The position numbers and the translations under genes were made by a program. Shown here in pieces: positions 1-10,068 of a stretch of DNA of 64,000 nucleotides. The notes under the pieces are model-generated. The model was not told where the DNA came from. It saw only the letters and a program-made list of their open reading frames with translations, and searched no databases. Position 1 is the first letter of the stretch. Each line of letters begins with the position of its first letter. The stretch is taken from positions 100,092-164,091 of the forward strand of contig JAWKOL010000014.1 in the NCBI GenBank assembly GCA_041391225.1, given 5' to 3'. The DNA comes from RI-153 sp041391225 (GTDB taxonomy: Bacteria; Chloroflexota; Anaerolineae; Caldilineales; Caldilineaceae).

Positions 1-2
1 AA

Positions 3-3000
3 CGTGGACAGGCGCTGCTGTCTTACCTGTTGCTCAACAATGCCCAAGTACACACGCGTACGGCGCTGGCCGAATTCCTCTGGCCCGAACAGCCTGAGAA
101 GAAATCACGGCAGAATCTGCGCCAGACGTTGACCCGCATGCGCCAGGACTTAGGCGTTGGCCTCATCCACGGCGACCTGCTGCCGCTGCCGGATCCTTTC
201 ACCACCGACTACCACACACTGCAAGTGGACGCATCGCTCTTTGCCGTGGACGCGCTGCGCTTCCGCGCCGTGCTCCAGTCCTGCGCCGCTCACGCCCACA
301 CCGCCGTAGATCGTTGCCCACATTGCGCCGAACAACTGCGCCAGGCATTGGATCTCTACCAGGGCGAACTGCTGGCCGGCCTCAGCCTTGAAGACAGCCC
401 CGCCTTCGAGTCGTGGCTGCTCATGGAACGCGAGATCTGCCACCGTCAGGCCGTAGACGCCTTGCAGACGGTGATCGCCTATCACCGCGCCCGCCAGGAT
501 CATGCCGACGTACGCGCCCTGGCCGAACGCTTGATCGACCTGGAACCGTACAACGAGACGGCACATGCCCGCCTGATCGAGGCGTTGGCCCTGCTCGGTG
601 ACCGCAACGCCGCCCTCGCCGCCTACCATCGCTGTGTCACACTTTTGGCCGAAGAATTGGACGCTCCGCCCGGCGAAGCGCTCCAGCAACTACACACGCA
701 GTTGACGCAGGTACACGACGCAACCGCTGTGGCGGCGGCGTTGCAGCAGTACGCCGTCAAATCCGGCCGACACTTTCACTTTCCGCAATTCTCTACACCC
801 TTCTTTGGCCGCGAAGCCGAAGTCGCCCGCATTGTGCAGTCCATGGCCGACCCGCGCTGTCGCCTGCTCACCGTCACCGGGCCGGGTGGCATGGGCAAGA
901 GCCGCCTCATCGTCGAAGCCGCGCAGCGTGTCAACCCGCTCGACTACCCCGATGGCCTCTACTTCGTGCCCCTGGCGTCGCTCACCCAACCCGACGAGGT
1001 CATCCGCGCCCTCGCCGACGCCGTGTCGGTGCCGCTGACCGAGGGCGCAAATCTGCCGCTGCAACTGGCGCGGGGGCTGGCGCAGCAACGGCTGTTGCTC
1101 GTCCTCGATAATTTTGAGCAGTTGGTCGCGGCCGCGCCTATGTTGGCGGATCTGCTGGCGGCCGCGCCGAACGTCACCTGCCTGGTCAGCTCGCGCTATC
1201 CGCTGCAAGTGCAGGCCGAATGGCAGTTGTCCCTTGGCGGGTTGACTTACCCGGAAATGGATGAGGCGTTGCCGTCGGCACCGGCACCGGCACTGGCCGA
1301 TGTAGCAGATCAATACAGCGCCGTCGCCTTCTTCGTCGAGCGGGCGCAGCATATCGCCTTCGACTTCCGCCCCAACCAGGCCGACTGGCCTGCCATCTTG
1401 CGCATTTGCCGCCTGGTGCAGGGGATGCCGCTGGCCATCACCATGACGGCGTCGTGGCTCTCGATCTACGATTGCGCCGCCATTGCCGAACAGATCGGCC
1501 GTAACCTCGATCTCTTCAACGTGTCCTTGCGCGATCTGCCGCCGCGCCACCAGAGCCTGCGCGCCACTTTCGAGGTGTCGTGGCAGTTGCTGCCGGTGAC
1601 AGTTCAGCAGGCGTTGGCCCGCCTGTCGGTCTTCCGCGGATCGATAACCCCCACGGCGGCGCGCCAGGCGGCGCAGGTCTCGCCTCCGGATCTGGCTTTC
1701 CTCGTCTCCCATGCTTTGGTGACACGTGTCGCCGCCGACCGCTTCGAATTGCATGAGTTGTTGCGTCAATTCGCCGCCGAAAAGCTGGAACAGGCCGCCG
1801 AACGCGAGACCATCCACCGCACACATAGCCGCTACTACCTGGCACTGTTGGCTGCCGAAGAGACACAACTTGTCGGTCCTGAACAGTACCAATCCGTAGT
1901 CCGCCTGCGCGAGGACGCGCCCAACCTCAGCGTGGCCTGGTTGGCCGCCGCCGAGCAGGGTGATTGGTCACCGGTGCGGGAATGTCTGAAGTCGTTCGAG
2001 CACTATTGGTCGATTACGGGTATGCATGCCGAGGGAAGAAGGCTGGTGGCGGTGACGGCTGAACGCCTGGCGGCAGACCTGGCGCAGGCATCGGTGGTGG
2101 ACAGCCGCGTCGACGGCGTATCTCGTGAGCGCGGCATGCGTACGTTGCTGGCGCGGCTCAAATTGACCGAAGCGACGCTGTTGCGATCTCATGCCCCCAT
2201 CTCGACCACACAGGAGATCTTGCACGCTGCCCTGGCGTTGGCGACGCAGCCGCCGGAGTGCGACCCTGATCTCATTGGTCAAATCAGCCTGGCGCTGAGT
2301 TCAACTTACAGCCATCAGGGCAGGCGGGTGGAGGCGGAGACGCACCTCAATCGCGCCTACCACCTTTTGCAGGATTCCAACGACTATGCGCTCCAGGCCA
2401 AGTTCTACGTGGAACTGTCGGGGCAGAAATCGGACATACATCAACGGTTGGCGATGCTGAAGAAGGCGGTGGCGTTGGCCGAACAGAGCGGCGATCTCAC
2501 GGTGGACTTTTTTGCGCGCGGGTTTCTTGTCTACGTGCAGACGCTCTGGGGGGATTTTTCAGAGATGCGCCACCATCTGGCGGTGTTGCTGCACAAGGCG
2601 CGGCTCTTGCAGAATGTGGTGGCCGAGGCGCGCGCCTTCAACTTCTACGGCGGCTTCTATTTCCAGATCGGGAACTTCGTAGAAATGGCCCACTACAACG
2701 CCCGGGCCATGGCCGTGGTGCAGAAGACAGGTGACCCCATGCACCTGGGCCTGCTCTATGGTCGCCTCGCCTTACACGCCCTCTTCAGCGAAGACGCTGA
2801 GCAGGCCGTTGTCTTTGCGCAACAGGGCATCGACACAGGCGTGGTCAACCGCCACCTGGATTTGCAGGCGATTTCTTCGTGTCTGCTGGGCCGCGCCCAT
2901 GTGCTGGCCGGCGATCTCGACGCCGGTTGGCAAGCATTTCACCGCACCATGCAGATCCTCGACGCGCATGGACGGACCCTTGCCTACCTCCCGCCCGTAC

Positions 3001-3309
3001 TGGGGCAGGCCACGATCCGCCTGCGCCAAGGACACGCGACGGCGGCGCGCGATGATCGATCCCTACCTGCCCGCCATCCTCAACGGCAACCTGAACACCA
3101 TCATCGACTACGAACACGTTTACGCCGATGTGTATCGCATCCTGCGCGCCGTCGGTGATCCATGCGCGAGGCAGGTCCTCGCTCGCTTCCACGCCGTCTT
3201 CTCGCGCATCGCCGCCACCATCCCCGAAGATCAGAATCGCCAATCCTATTGGCGCAGCAACCCGGCGCGGCGGTTTGTGGAGGAAGGGATTGGGCGATTG
3301 GGTGATTAG
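3..3309 (+). CDS. BTAD (SARP-like) / NB-ARC-type ATPase / TPR transcriptional regulator, 5' partial, one frameshift
   Basis: The frame is already open at the window edge and reads into a bacterial transcriptional activator domain (ALLSYLLLNNAQVHTRTALA, then LWPEQ), so the start lies upstream. The BTAD TPRs follow (YQGELLAGLSL, LAERLIDLEPYNETAHARLI). Next comes an AFSR/MalT-like STAND ATPase with Walker A GPGGMGKSR (near base 880) and Walker B LLLVLDNFEQL (near 1095), then long TPR arrays. The family couples a signal sensed by the ATPase/TPR part to transcription activation. The frame breaks near 3041-3052: the visible frame stops at 3158, while the next one continues sensibly (AMIDPYLPAILNGNLNTIID) to a stop at 3309. 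The final residues (GIGRLGD) are encoded by an intergenic-repeat-like sequence. Its target genes are unknown; the SARP-type N-terminus is clear. Confidence 0.85.
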
Positions 3310-3482
3310 GCCACCGGTCCATATTCCCCCTCATCTCTTGTTCTGGCCGAATGCCTTTTCTATGTGTTGCCGCCACTGACGACGCAAGCACTGTTCCAGG
3401 CACCCTCGGGATTGCATCCTTGCACCAAAACATAGTGTCCTCGTCTAGGGTGCGAGGTTACGAAGAGGGGGCGGTTGGGGTG

Positions 3483-3615
3483 TAGGCGTTAAGATAAGGA
3501 CCAGCGAAAGTGCCGGGGACTTCATGTTGGACGAGTCGCCAGGAGTGATGACCCCGTCTCGCTGCGACGAAAAGTCCCCGGCACTTGTGTCTACGACGCT
3601 TAACTTAACGCCTAT
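3483..3615. repeat. Dispersed inverted-repeat element, copy A
   Basis: Left arm 3483-3522 and right arm 3572-3615 are inverted copies. The inner part, AGTGCCGGGGACTT / AAGTCCCCGGCACT, is perfect; the outer parts both read TAGGCGTTAAG when oriented outward. The loop (3523-3571) is the reverse complement of the loops in the copies at 36307-36385 and 48012-48123. The right arm is identical over 35 bp, inverted, to 60603-60637. The rest of 3310-3709 shows no credible gene. Confidence 0.85.
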
Positions 3616-3657
3616 GGCGGGTTGGGGTGTAGGTGATGGTCGCCGTGCTGCTTCCTA

Positions 3658-3666
3658 TGCTAAAAT
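3658..3666 (+). promoter_or_regulatory. Candidate extended -10 promoter for the E1 beta gene
   Basis: TGCTAAAAT matches the extended -10 form (TG-N-TATAAT, 5 of 6). It sits 43 nt before the ATG at 3710, and a ribosome site (AGAGGA) lies 5-7 nt before that ATG. No good -35 is visible. The same nonamer precedes the gene starting at 46365. Confidence 0.4.
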
Positions 3667-3709
3667 GATCGACACAATCGTCCCAACCCCACGCCCAAGA
3701 GGACCCGCC

Positions 3710-4732
3710 ATGAGCACGCCTACTGCTGATCTCGATCTCGCGCAAAAGAACGCTGCCGCAGAACTGACCTACCTTGCCGCCATCAACGCCGCCCTGCACT
3801 TCGAGATGGGCCGCGACGAAAACGTCGTCATGATCGGCGAAGATGTGGCCGATCCCTTCGGCGGCGCGTTCAAGGTGACCAAGGGCCTCTCCGACCGTTT
3901 CGGCGAAGACCGCGTGATCAACACGCCCATCAGCGAAAATGGCTTCATCGGCATGGCATCGGGCATGGCGTTGATGGGCTTCCGCCCGGTGATCGAGGTG
4001 CAGTTCGCCGACTTCATCAGCTCCGGCTTCGACGCCATTGTGCAGTTCGCCGCCACCAATCACTACCGCTGGGGTGGGGCGATCCCCTGGGTGATCCGTG
4101 CGCCCAGCGACGGCGGGCTGCGTTCTGGTCCTTTCCACAGCCAGAACCCCGAAGCGTGGTTCACCCACACGCCCGGCCTCAAAGTTGTGGCCCCCGCCAC
4201 CCCCGCCGACGCCTACGGGCTGCTCATCGCCGCCATCCGCGACAACAATCCGGTGATCTACTTCGAGAGCAAACCGCTATACCGCTCCATGAAAGGACTC
4301 GTCCCCACGGGCGATTACGTGGTGCCGCTGGGCAAGGCCGATCTTGCCCGTACCGGCGCGGACCTTTCGATCATCACCTACGGCGCCATGCGGCGCGAGT
4401 GCCTGGTCGCGGCCGAACGCCTCGCCGCCGAAGGCATCGAAGCCGACGTCCTCGACCTGCGCACGCTCAAACCGCTGGACGTGGACGCCGTCCTCGACAC
4501 AGCGCGCAAGACGGGCAAGATCCTCATCGTCCACGCCGCCAACGGGAACACCGGTCTTGGCGCGGAGATCTCGTCGATCATCAGCGAGCACGCCTTCGAA
4601 TGGCTCGACGCCCCGATCCAGCGCCTCACGGGCCTGGATACGCCGATCCCGTTCAGCCCGCCGCTGGAAGACGCGTACCGTCCGGGCGCGGATAAGATCT
4701 ATGCGCGAGCAAGGGAGTTGGCGGCGTTCTAG
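3710..4732 (+). CDS. 2-oxoacid dehydrogenase E1 component, beta subunit (transketolase-like)
   Basis: The product is 340 aa. It carries the transketolase pyrimidine-binding domain and then the transketolase C-terminal domain of E1 beta subunits (PdhB/AcoB/BkdA2 group): VVMIGEDVADPFGGAFKVTK, INTPISENGFIGMASGMAL, VIRAPSDGG and HSQNPEAWFTHTPGLKVVAP are typical. With an E1 alpha partner it would carry out thiamine-diphosphate-dependent oxidative decarboxylation of pyruvate or a branched 2-oxoacid. The start at 3710 is chosen because AGAGGA precedes it and E1 beta proteins are about 325-340 aa; an upstream in-frame start at 3524 falls inside the repeat element. No E1 alpha, E2 or E3 gene is adjacent, which is unusual, so the substrate cannot be told. 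Confidence 0.93.
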   Translation: MSTPTADLDLAQKNAAAELTYLAAINAALHFEMGRDENVVMIGEDVADPFGGAFKVTKGLSDRFGEDRVINTPISENGFIGMASGMALMGFRPVIEVQFADFISSGFDAIVQFAATNHYRWGGAIPWVIRAPSDGGLRSGPFHSQNPEAWFTHTPGLKVVAPATPADAYGLLIAAIRDNNPVIYFESKPLYRSMKGLVPTGDYVVPLGKADLARTGADLSIITYGAMRRECLVAAERLAAEGIEADVLDLRTLKPLDVDAVLDTARKTGKILIVHAANGNTGLGAEISSIISEHAFEWLDAPIQRLTGLDTPIPFSPPLEDAYRPGADKIYARARELAAF

Positions 4733-4753
4733 AATTTGCGATTTACGATGTAC

Positions 4754-4870
4754 GATTTACGATTGTTGGGTTGAACAAAAGATGCCCGCTCGACAACCTG
4801 TTTTGGTCAACAAGAATCTGTGCAAAATGTCCATTCGCATTCTCAACCCGACAATCGCAAATCGTAAATC
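4754..4870. repeat. Inverted repeat with stuttering arms between E1 beta and Nudix genes
   Basis: The left arm (4754-4774, GATTTACGATTGTTGGGTTGA) is complementary, with one mismatch and a 7-nt insertion, to 4843-4870. The sequence 4733-4765 is itself a near 7-nt stutter (ATTTACG, ATGTACG, ATTTACG, ATTGT...). The right arm ends 2 nt before the Nudix ATG, so it may sequester that start or simply be a mobile intergenic repeat. Confidence 0.7.
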
Positions 4871-4872
4871 CT

Positions 4873-5379
4873 ATGAAACTAGCCACCCTCTGCTACGTCC
4901 AGCGCGACAACCAAACCCTCATGATCCACCGCGTGAAAAAACAGAACGACATGCACCAGGGCAAGTGGAACGGCCTTGGCGGCAAATTGGAGCCGGGGGA
5001 ATCGCCCGAGGCGTGCGCGATCCGCGAGGTCTTCGAGGAAAGTGGGCTGTGCTGCCGCAACCCGCGGCTGCGCGGCTTCATCACCTTCCCCGCCTTCGAT
5101 CAGATCGACGACTGGTACACGTTTTTGTACACGTTTGATGAGTTCGAAGGGGAATTGATCGATTCGCCCGAGGGCAATCTGGCCTGGATCGACAATGACA
5201 AACTGCTCGATCTCAACCTCTGGCCCGGTGACCGCGTCTTCGTGCCCTGGATCTTCGAGGAAACCATCTTCTCGGCCAATTTCGTCTACGACAAGGGCGA
5301 ATTTCAGTGGTACGAGGTCACCTTCTACGGCGCGGACGGCTCAACCCGCTACGAGCGGGGATTGGGGACTGGGGATTAG
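4873..5379 (+). CDS. Nudix hydrolase (MutT / 8-oxo-dGTP diphosphatase-like)
   Basis: The product is 168 aa with a complete Nudix box at residues 37-59: G-x5-E-x7-REV-x-EE-x-G-L (GGKLEPGE, then REVFEESGL). The N-terminal MKLATLCYVQRDNQTLMIHR and the tail VPWIFEETIFSANFVYD resemble the 8-oxo-dGTP diphosphatase/mutator MutT group, which hydrolyses oxidised nucleoside triphosphates. The start at 4873 fits the family length and lies just beyond the inverted repeat, but no convincing ribosome site precedes it. The last residues GLGTGD and the stop come from a G-rich intergenic repeat (GGGGATTGGGGACTGGGG), so the native C-terminus may have been replaced. It converges on the cupin gene. Confidence 0.93.
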   Translation: MKLATLCYVQRDNQTLMIHRVKKQNDMHQGKWNGLGGKLEPGESPEACAIREVFEESGLCCRNPRLRGFITFPAFDQIDDWYTFLYTFDEFEGELIDSPEGNLAWIDNDKLLDLNLWPGDRVFVPWIFEETIFSANFVYDKGEFQWYEVTFYGADGSTRYERGLGTGD

Positions 5380-5625
5380 GGGCTGGGGATTGGGTATAGA
5401 TAAGATCGGGACATTGGATTGGTGCTCCTGACCAGTTGGCGATTGGGGGATTGAGCAATTGAGCGATTGCCGAGCGTCGTCTCGACATGAAGTAGGAATC
5501 GCCGAGTCCCTCAATCACCCAATCTCTTTATCGCCCAATCGCCAACTTGACCAGATAGCATCCTAATTGCCCAACCACGATCTCAACCCAGTCCCCAGTC
5601 CCCAGTCCCCAGTCCCCGATCCCTA
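5357..5625. repeat. Nested inverted repeats between convergent genes (G-rich outer arms, GCGATTG inner arms)
   Basis: Outer arms: 5357-5398 has GGGG runs spaced by ATT/ACT; 5588-5622 is the C-rich complement (CCCAGT repeated). Inner arms: around 5428-5475 (GACCAGTTGGCGATTGGG...) pairs with 5525-5556 (CCCAATCGCCAACTTGACC). Each arm is a stutter of a 7-8 nt word. Both strands can form G-quadruplexes. The outer arms carry or abut the stop codons of the flanking Nudix and cupin genes. It could act as a bidirectional terminator. No gene lies in 5380-5622. Confidence 0.75.
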
Positions 5626-5949
5626 AAACTTATACTCCTCCCGCACAGGGCTAAAGATATCGATGACCTTCGCCGGTTTGTCCAGGGTGCGGGCGCGGTG
5701 TTCCACGCCGCCGGGGATCACGAAGACTTGCCCTGGCCCCAGAAGGCGCACTTCGCCGTCGATGGTCAGCTCCAACTCGCCTTCGAGGACGACGCCGGCC
5801 TGCTCGTGTGGGTGGCTGTGGAAAGGGACGTCGCCGTGCGGCGCCAGATCGAGCATCGAGATCAGGATCTTGTCGCCCCAAAAGGTGCGGGTGAGGATGC
5901 CGGGGAAGAGTTCGTGTGGCTCACGTTCGGCCGGATCGAAGAATGGCAT
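5623..5949 (-). CDS. Small single-domain cupin protein
   Basis: The product is 108 aa, a single conserved beta-barrel (cupin_2). Motif 1 is HSHPHEQAGVVLEGELELTI, with candidate metal ligands His44, His46 and Gln50 (or Glu49); motif 2 is PGQVFVIPGGVEHRA, with His84. Such small cupins bind a divalent metal and act as isomerases, dioxygenase-like enzymes or ligand sensors; nothing here selects one. An AGGAGA ribosome site is placed 7 nt before the ATG. The stop codon TAG lies at the edge of the G-rich repeat downstream. Confidence 0.9.
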   Translation of the reverse strand: MPFFDPAEREPHELFPGILTRTFWGDKILISMLDLAPHGDVPFHSHPHEQAGVVLEGELELTIDGEVRLLGPGQVFVIPGGVEHRARTLDKPAKVIDIFSPVREEYKF

Positions 5950-5961
5950 AGATTTTCTCCT

Positions 5962-5985
5962 GGGTGACTGGTTGGGTGACTGGTT
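5962..5985. repeat. 12-bp tandem repeat upstream of the cupin gene
   Basis: GGGTGACTGGTT occurs twice head to tail (5962-5973, 5974-5985), with a partial third copy to about 5990. It lies in the cupin leader. No inverted partner was found nearby. Confidence 0.7.
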
Positions 5986-6221
5986 GGTTGACGTGCCGAT
6001 GCGCTCGCATCATACCATAGCCGCACCATCCGCTAAATTGGTCATTGCACAAGCTCAGCTTTTCCGCCATAATTGCGCAATTGATCATCGCTGATCACCC
6101 CGCACACCTCAAATCGATACCACCGCGTACGCTCTGCACCACCGTACTCCCTGCTCCGCATTTGCTTGACCATCTTTTCATCATATTTTCCCAAACGAAC
6201 ACCAATTTCGAGGAGATCGCG

Positions 6222-9200
6222 ATGCCTGGAATCATGCGATGTATGCGTCCTGTGCGCAATCGGCTCTGGCTGATTGTGTCTTTGTTCTTGCTGCTTGGGC
6301 TTGGCGCGCTGCCGGCGGCTGCCGCGCCCCCCGCCCAAATGGACGAGGCCGAGTGGCTGATCATGGTCTACTCTGTGGCCGATGACAACGTCCTCGAAGA
6401 AGACATGATGTTCGACCTGCAAGAAATGGAACTGGTCGGCTCCAGCGCCGCCGTCCACATCGTGGCCCAAGTGGATCGCTACGACGGCGCTTTCGACGGC
6501 ATGGGTGATTTCATCTCCACCAAGCGCTTCTACATCACCCAAGACGATGACGTCAACGAGATCAGCTCCGAAGAGATCGCGGACCTGGGCGAAGTCAACA
6601 TGGCCGACGGTGAATCGCTCTACGACTTCATCCTGTGGGCCACGGCCAACTTCCCGGCGTCCAAACGCATGTTGATCCTCTCAGATCATGGCAGCGGCTG
6701 GCCTGGCGGCTTCGGTGACCCCGATCCTGGCGTTTCCGGCGCGGACGACATCTTTCTCGTCGACATGTTCGGCGTGGATAACTTGTGGCTGATGGAGATC
6801 GACCGCACCCTCGAAGCCGCCCTGGCCGACAGCGGCATCGGTCAACTCGACGTCGTCGGCTTCGACGCCTGTTTGATGGCGCAGATCGAAGTCTTCACCG
6901 CGCTGGCGCCGCACGCCCTCTACTCCGTCGCCTCGCAGGAGACAGAACCGAGCCTGGGGTGGGCCTACGTCGGCTTCCTCGACGCGCTGATGCAGAACCC
7001 GGGCATGGACGGCGCCGGTCTGACCACGGCCATCGTCGAATCTTACATCAACCAGGACATCCGCCTCTACGATCCCAACTTCGCCGGCGGCCTCGCGCCG
7101 GAGCAGGTGGCCCAGGAACTATTCCACGACGTCACCCTCAGCGCCGTGGACCTTTCCGCGGTGGCCGACCTGAACACGGCCATTGACGCCTTCGCCGCCG
7201 CCCTCGGCAACATCGATCAACGTGTGGTGGCCACGGCGCGCAGCTACGCCCGCTCCTACGAATCGGTCTTCGGCGAAGATTGGCCCTCGCCCTACATCGA
7301 TCTGGGCAACTTCGCCGAACTCGTGGCCCAGAACAGCAACAACGCCGACGTGCAGGCCGCGGCCCAGGATCTGCTGTCCGCGCTGCAAGCCGCCGTCATC
7401 GCCGAAACCCACGGCGAAGGACGCCGCGGCTCCAATGGCATCGCCATCTACTTCCCCGTGCCCAACATGTTCGGCGTGGCCGACAACTTCGGCTACACCA
7501 CCGTCGCCGCCCGCTTCGCCGAATCCACCAATTGGGACGAATTCCTGGCCTTCCACGCTGGCGGTGGCGCTGCGCCCAGCTTCAACCGCCCGCAGAACGA
7601 TCCCGCCTACCAGGTGCAGCAGCAGAACGAGGAACTGGCCTCCGAAGATGTCGACGCGCTGCTCGCGCAGGTGGCAGCACTGCTCGAAGAAGGCTACAGC
7701 CCCGAAGACATCGCTGCCGCGCTCCTCGGCGAGGGCTTCGACGAAGAGTTCGTCGCCTTCTTGCTCGAAAATAACATCTTGGCTCAGCCGACAACGCCGT
7801 CCGCGCCGCCTGCTTCGGTGTCGAAACCCGTGCGCGTGGACCCGATCAGCCTGTCGGCGGAAGTGGCCTATCCCGGCGAGCCGGTGACCGTATCGTCGGT
7901 GGTGGGCGGCAGCAATCTGGCCTTCCTCTACACCTTCATCGGGCGCTTCCTCCCTGCCGAAGACGTGCTGATCATCGAGGACATGGACTTCATCTTCTCC
8001 GACGCCAACCAGGAAGCCGGCGACGTGATCTACCCCGTCTGGCCCGACGAAGAGTTCGAGGTTGGCTACGAGTGGGAGCCGACGGTCTACGCCATCAGCG
8101 ACGGCGAAACCTCGCTGCGCGTGCTCTTCATGCCCGACACCTACGGCGACTCGCCCACCTACACCGTCGACGGCGTCTACGCCTTCGCCGATGGTAGCCC
8201 CGACCGCTACGCCACGCTCTACTTCCGCGACGGCGAACTGGAGCGTGTCCTCAGCTTCACCGGTGACGCCGCCAACAGCGCCGGCGCGCCGTGGGAAATC
8301 CGCCCCCAGCCAGGGGACAGCGTCACCGTGCTCCAGCAGGGCATCAACCTGGCCGCCAACGCCGAGGATGAAGACTACAGCCGCGCCGCCGGCACCCTGA
8401 CCTTCGGCGACGAACCGCTCTTCATCGAGACCACGCCCGCGCCCAGCGGCAACTATGTCGTCGGCATCATCGCTGAGGATCTCGACGGCGAGACCTACGA
8501 GTCCTACGAGACCATCTTCGTGGTCAACGACGACGCCGCGGCCGAGGACGGCTACGTCCCCTTCGTGGATGAGGATCTGCTCTTCGCCCTGCTCCACCCC
8601 GAAGACTGGACCGCCTTCTCGGATCAGGGCTACGCTGTGCTGATCAATGCCGACGAAAACGGCTACGTGCAGATCGAGCAGTACGTCTTCGAGGAACCCA
8701 CCAGCGTCTCCGACGCGCGGGCGTTTGTGCTGGAAGACGCCGTGAACCGCCTGGCAGGCGACGAATTCGGCCTCAGCGACGTCAGCTTTGGCGACGAACC
8801 GGTGGGCTACGCGCTGGGCGCGTTCAACGGCCAATGGCTCGACTTCAGCGCCGACTGGGACGGGACGCCTGTCTCCGGCGGTGTGGTGGTGGCCGCGCCC
8901 ACGCCCGAGCTGGCCTACCTGTCCATCGTGATCCTCGACGACGAGATCTACGACGACGCCCTGACGCTGGTTGACAACACAGCTCTACAGCTTCGACGTG
9001 CTCATCTCGGGCATCGAGCGGCTGTCGGAAGGCGTGCCGCCGCCGGTGGGGGGCGAGGTCCTCTTTGCCGATGATTTCAGCGATCCCGAAAGCGGCTTGT
9101 GGGACGATGAAGAGATGTCGGACTGGGGCATGGGCTACTACGATGCGGACAACGAAATGTACGTCTACGAGCTGGCGGCGCAGTCTGGCCCGGTCTACGA

Positions 9201-9621
9201 TTACTACGCCGAAGCGGAACTGGGCGACAGCTTCATCCTCCAGGTGGCGCTCACCTACGCCGGTAGTTGGGACAACGCCTACGGCCTCATCTTCCAACTG
9301 GTGGACGACGAGTCGTTCTACGCCGTGCGCATCAGCGGCGACGGCTACGTCCTCGCCGAGAAGGTGGTGGACGGTGAGGTGGAAACGCTGATCGACTGGA
9401 CGGTGGTGGAAGGCATCGCCACCGGTGAAGGCGAAGCCAACCTGCTCACCATCGCCGCCAACGGCGAGATCTACGACATCTACGTCAACGAGCGCTGGGT
9501 GGGCAGCTTCACCGACGGCGACCTCAGCGGCGGCGTCTTCGGCATCGTGGCCGAAAACTACGACGAAGCAGCCGCGTCCGCGATCTTGTTTGACGATCTC
9601 CAGGTCTTCGCGACGGAATAG
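6222..9621 (+). CDS. Secreted clostripain-family (peptidase C11) protein with C-terminal jelly-roll domain, one frameshift
   Basis: The start at 6222 is preceded by GAGGAG at 7-nt spacing; an upstream in-frame TTG (6045) would put the signal peptide internally. The signal peptide (LWLIVSLFLLLGLGALPAAA) covers about residues 14-36. The C11 catalytic domain follows: WLIMVYSVADDN, catalytic His156 in LILSDHGSGW and nucleophile Cys217 in GFDACLMAQ. These cysteine peptidases cut after Arg/Lys. After about residue 530 come beta-rich modules. The frame breaks near 8975-8985 (...LTLVDN to TTQLYSFDVL); the second frame (to 9621) adds a concanavalin/LamG-like domain (FADDFSDPESGLWDDE ... ILFDDLQVF). 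The reconstructed length is about 1,133 aa. The frameshift is probably an indel error, since both halves are well conserved in style. Confidence 0.87.
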
Positions 9622-9645
9622 GGTTTCACCGCAAGGGCAGAAAAG

Positions 9646-9725
9646 AAGATCCACAGATTTCACGGATTTGATGGATTCAGAAGATATTTCTGGAACCCGT
9701 TTCATCCGTGAAATCTGTGGATCTT
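9646..9725. repeat. Perfect 21-bp inverted repeat after the clostripain gene
   Basis: AAGATCCACAGATTTCACGGA (9646-9666, 21 bp) is exactly complementary to 9705-9725, with a 38-nt loop. There is no T-run after the stem, so a classic terminator is not evident. It belongs to the stuttering-arm class found after many genes in this window. Confidence 0.85.
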
Positions 9726-10068
9726 ATATTTCCGGCTCCGACGATCAGTTGTCTCTTGGCGTCAGCAGCAGAACAAGTGCCGTGCAGAAAACGCGAGGTA
9801 AACTGAACTTCATAGACGGTCCTTACGAGTGGATCGCGAAGAATGGGCGAACGAAAACGGAGTTGATCACTGTTGATTGAGGTGACCTAACGTGGCAAAA
9901 GGCTGTGTCCATATGTGTTCATTGTTAGGCGTCATTGAGCAACTGTCAATTCCCAATTCTGTGTACGGATTTCACGTATTGGCGCTCAGGTTAACGCGTA
10001 ACAACAGGGACCGTCTACAAGTTGCGGGGTGAGGGCTGGCAGGTTTTCGAAGATGGTGAGAAGTTTGT
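9726..10068. other. Intergenic stretch without a recognisable gene
   Basis: The only coding-like trace is a short plus-strand tail ending at 9880 (FIDGPYEWIAKNGRTK...), which could be a remnant of a lost small gene. Base composition is lower in GC than the neighbours. No promoter or RNA structure stands out. Confidence 0.4.

Noticed and set aside
5357..5625. CRISPR-like or tandem-repeat array
   Set aside because: The repeats are inverted and quasi-periodic with no regular spacers or nearby cas genes. No CRISPR array was seen anywhere in the window.
7119..8834. Minus-strand open frame of 571 codons within the clostripain gene
   Set aside because: The opposite strand encodes a conserved protease with catalytic residues; this frame has no recognisable motif.
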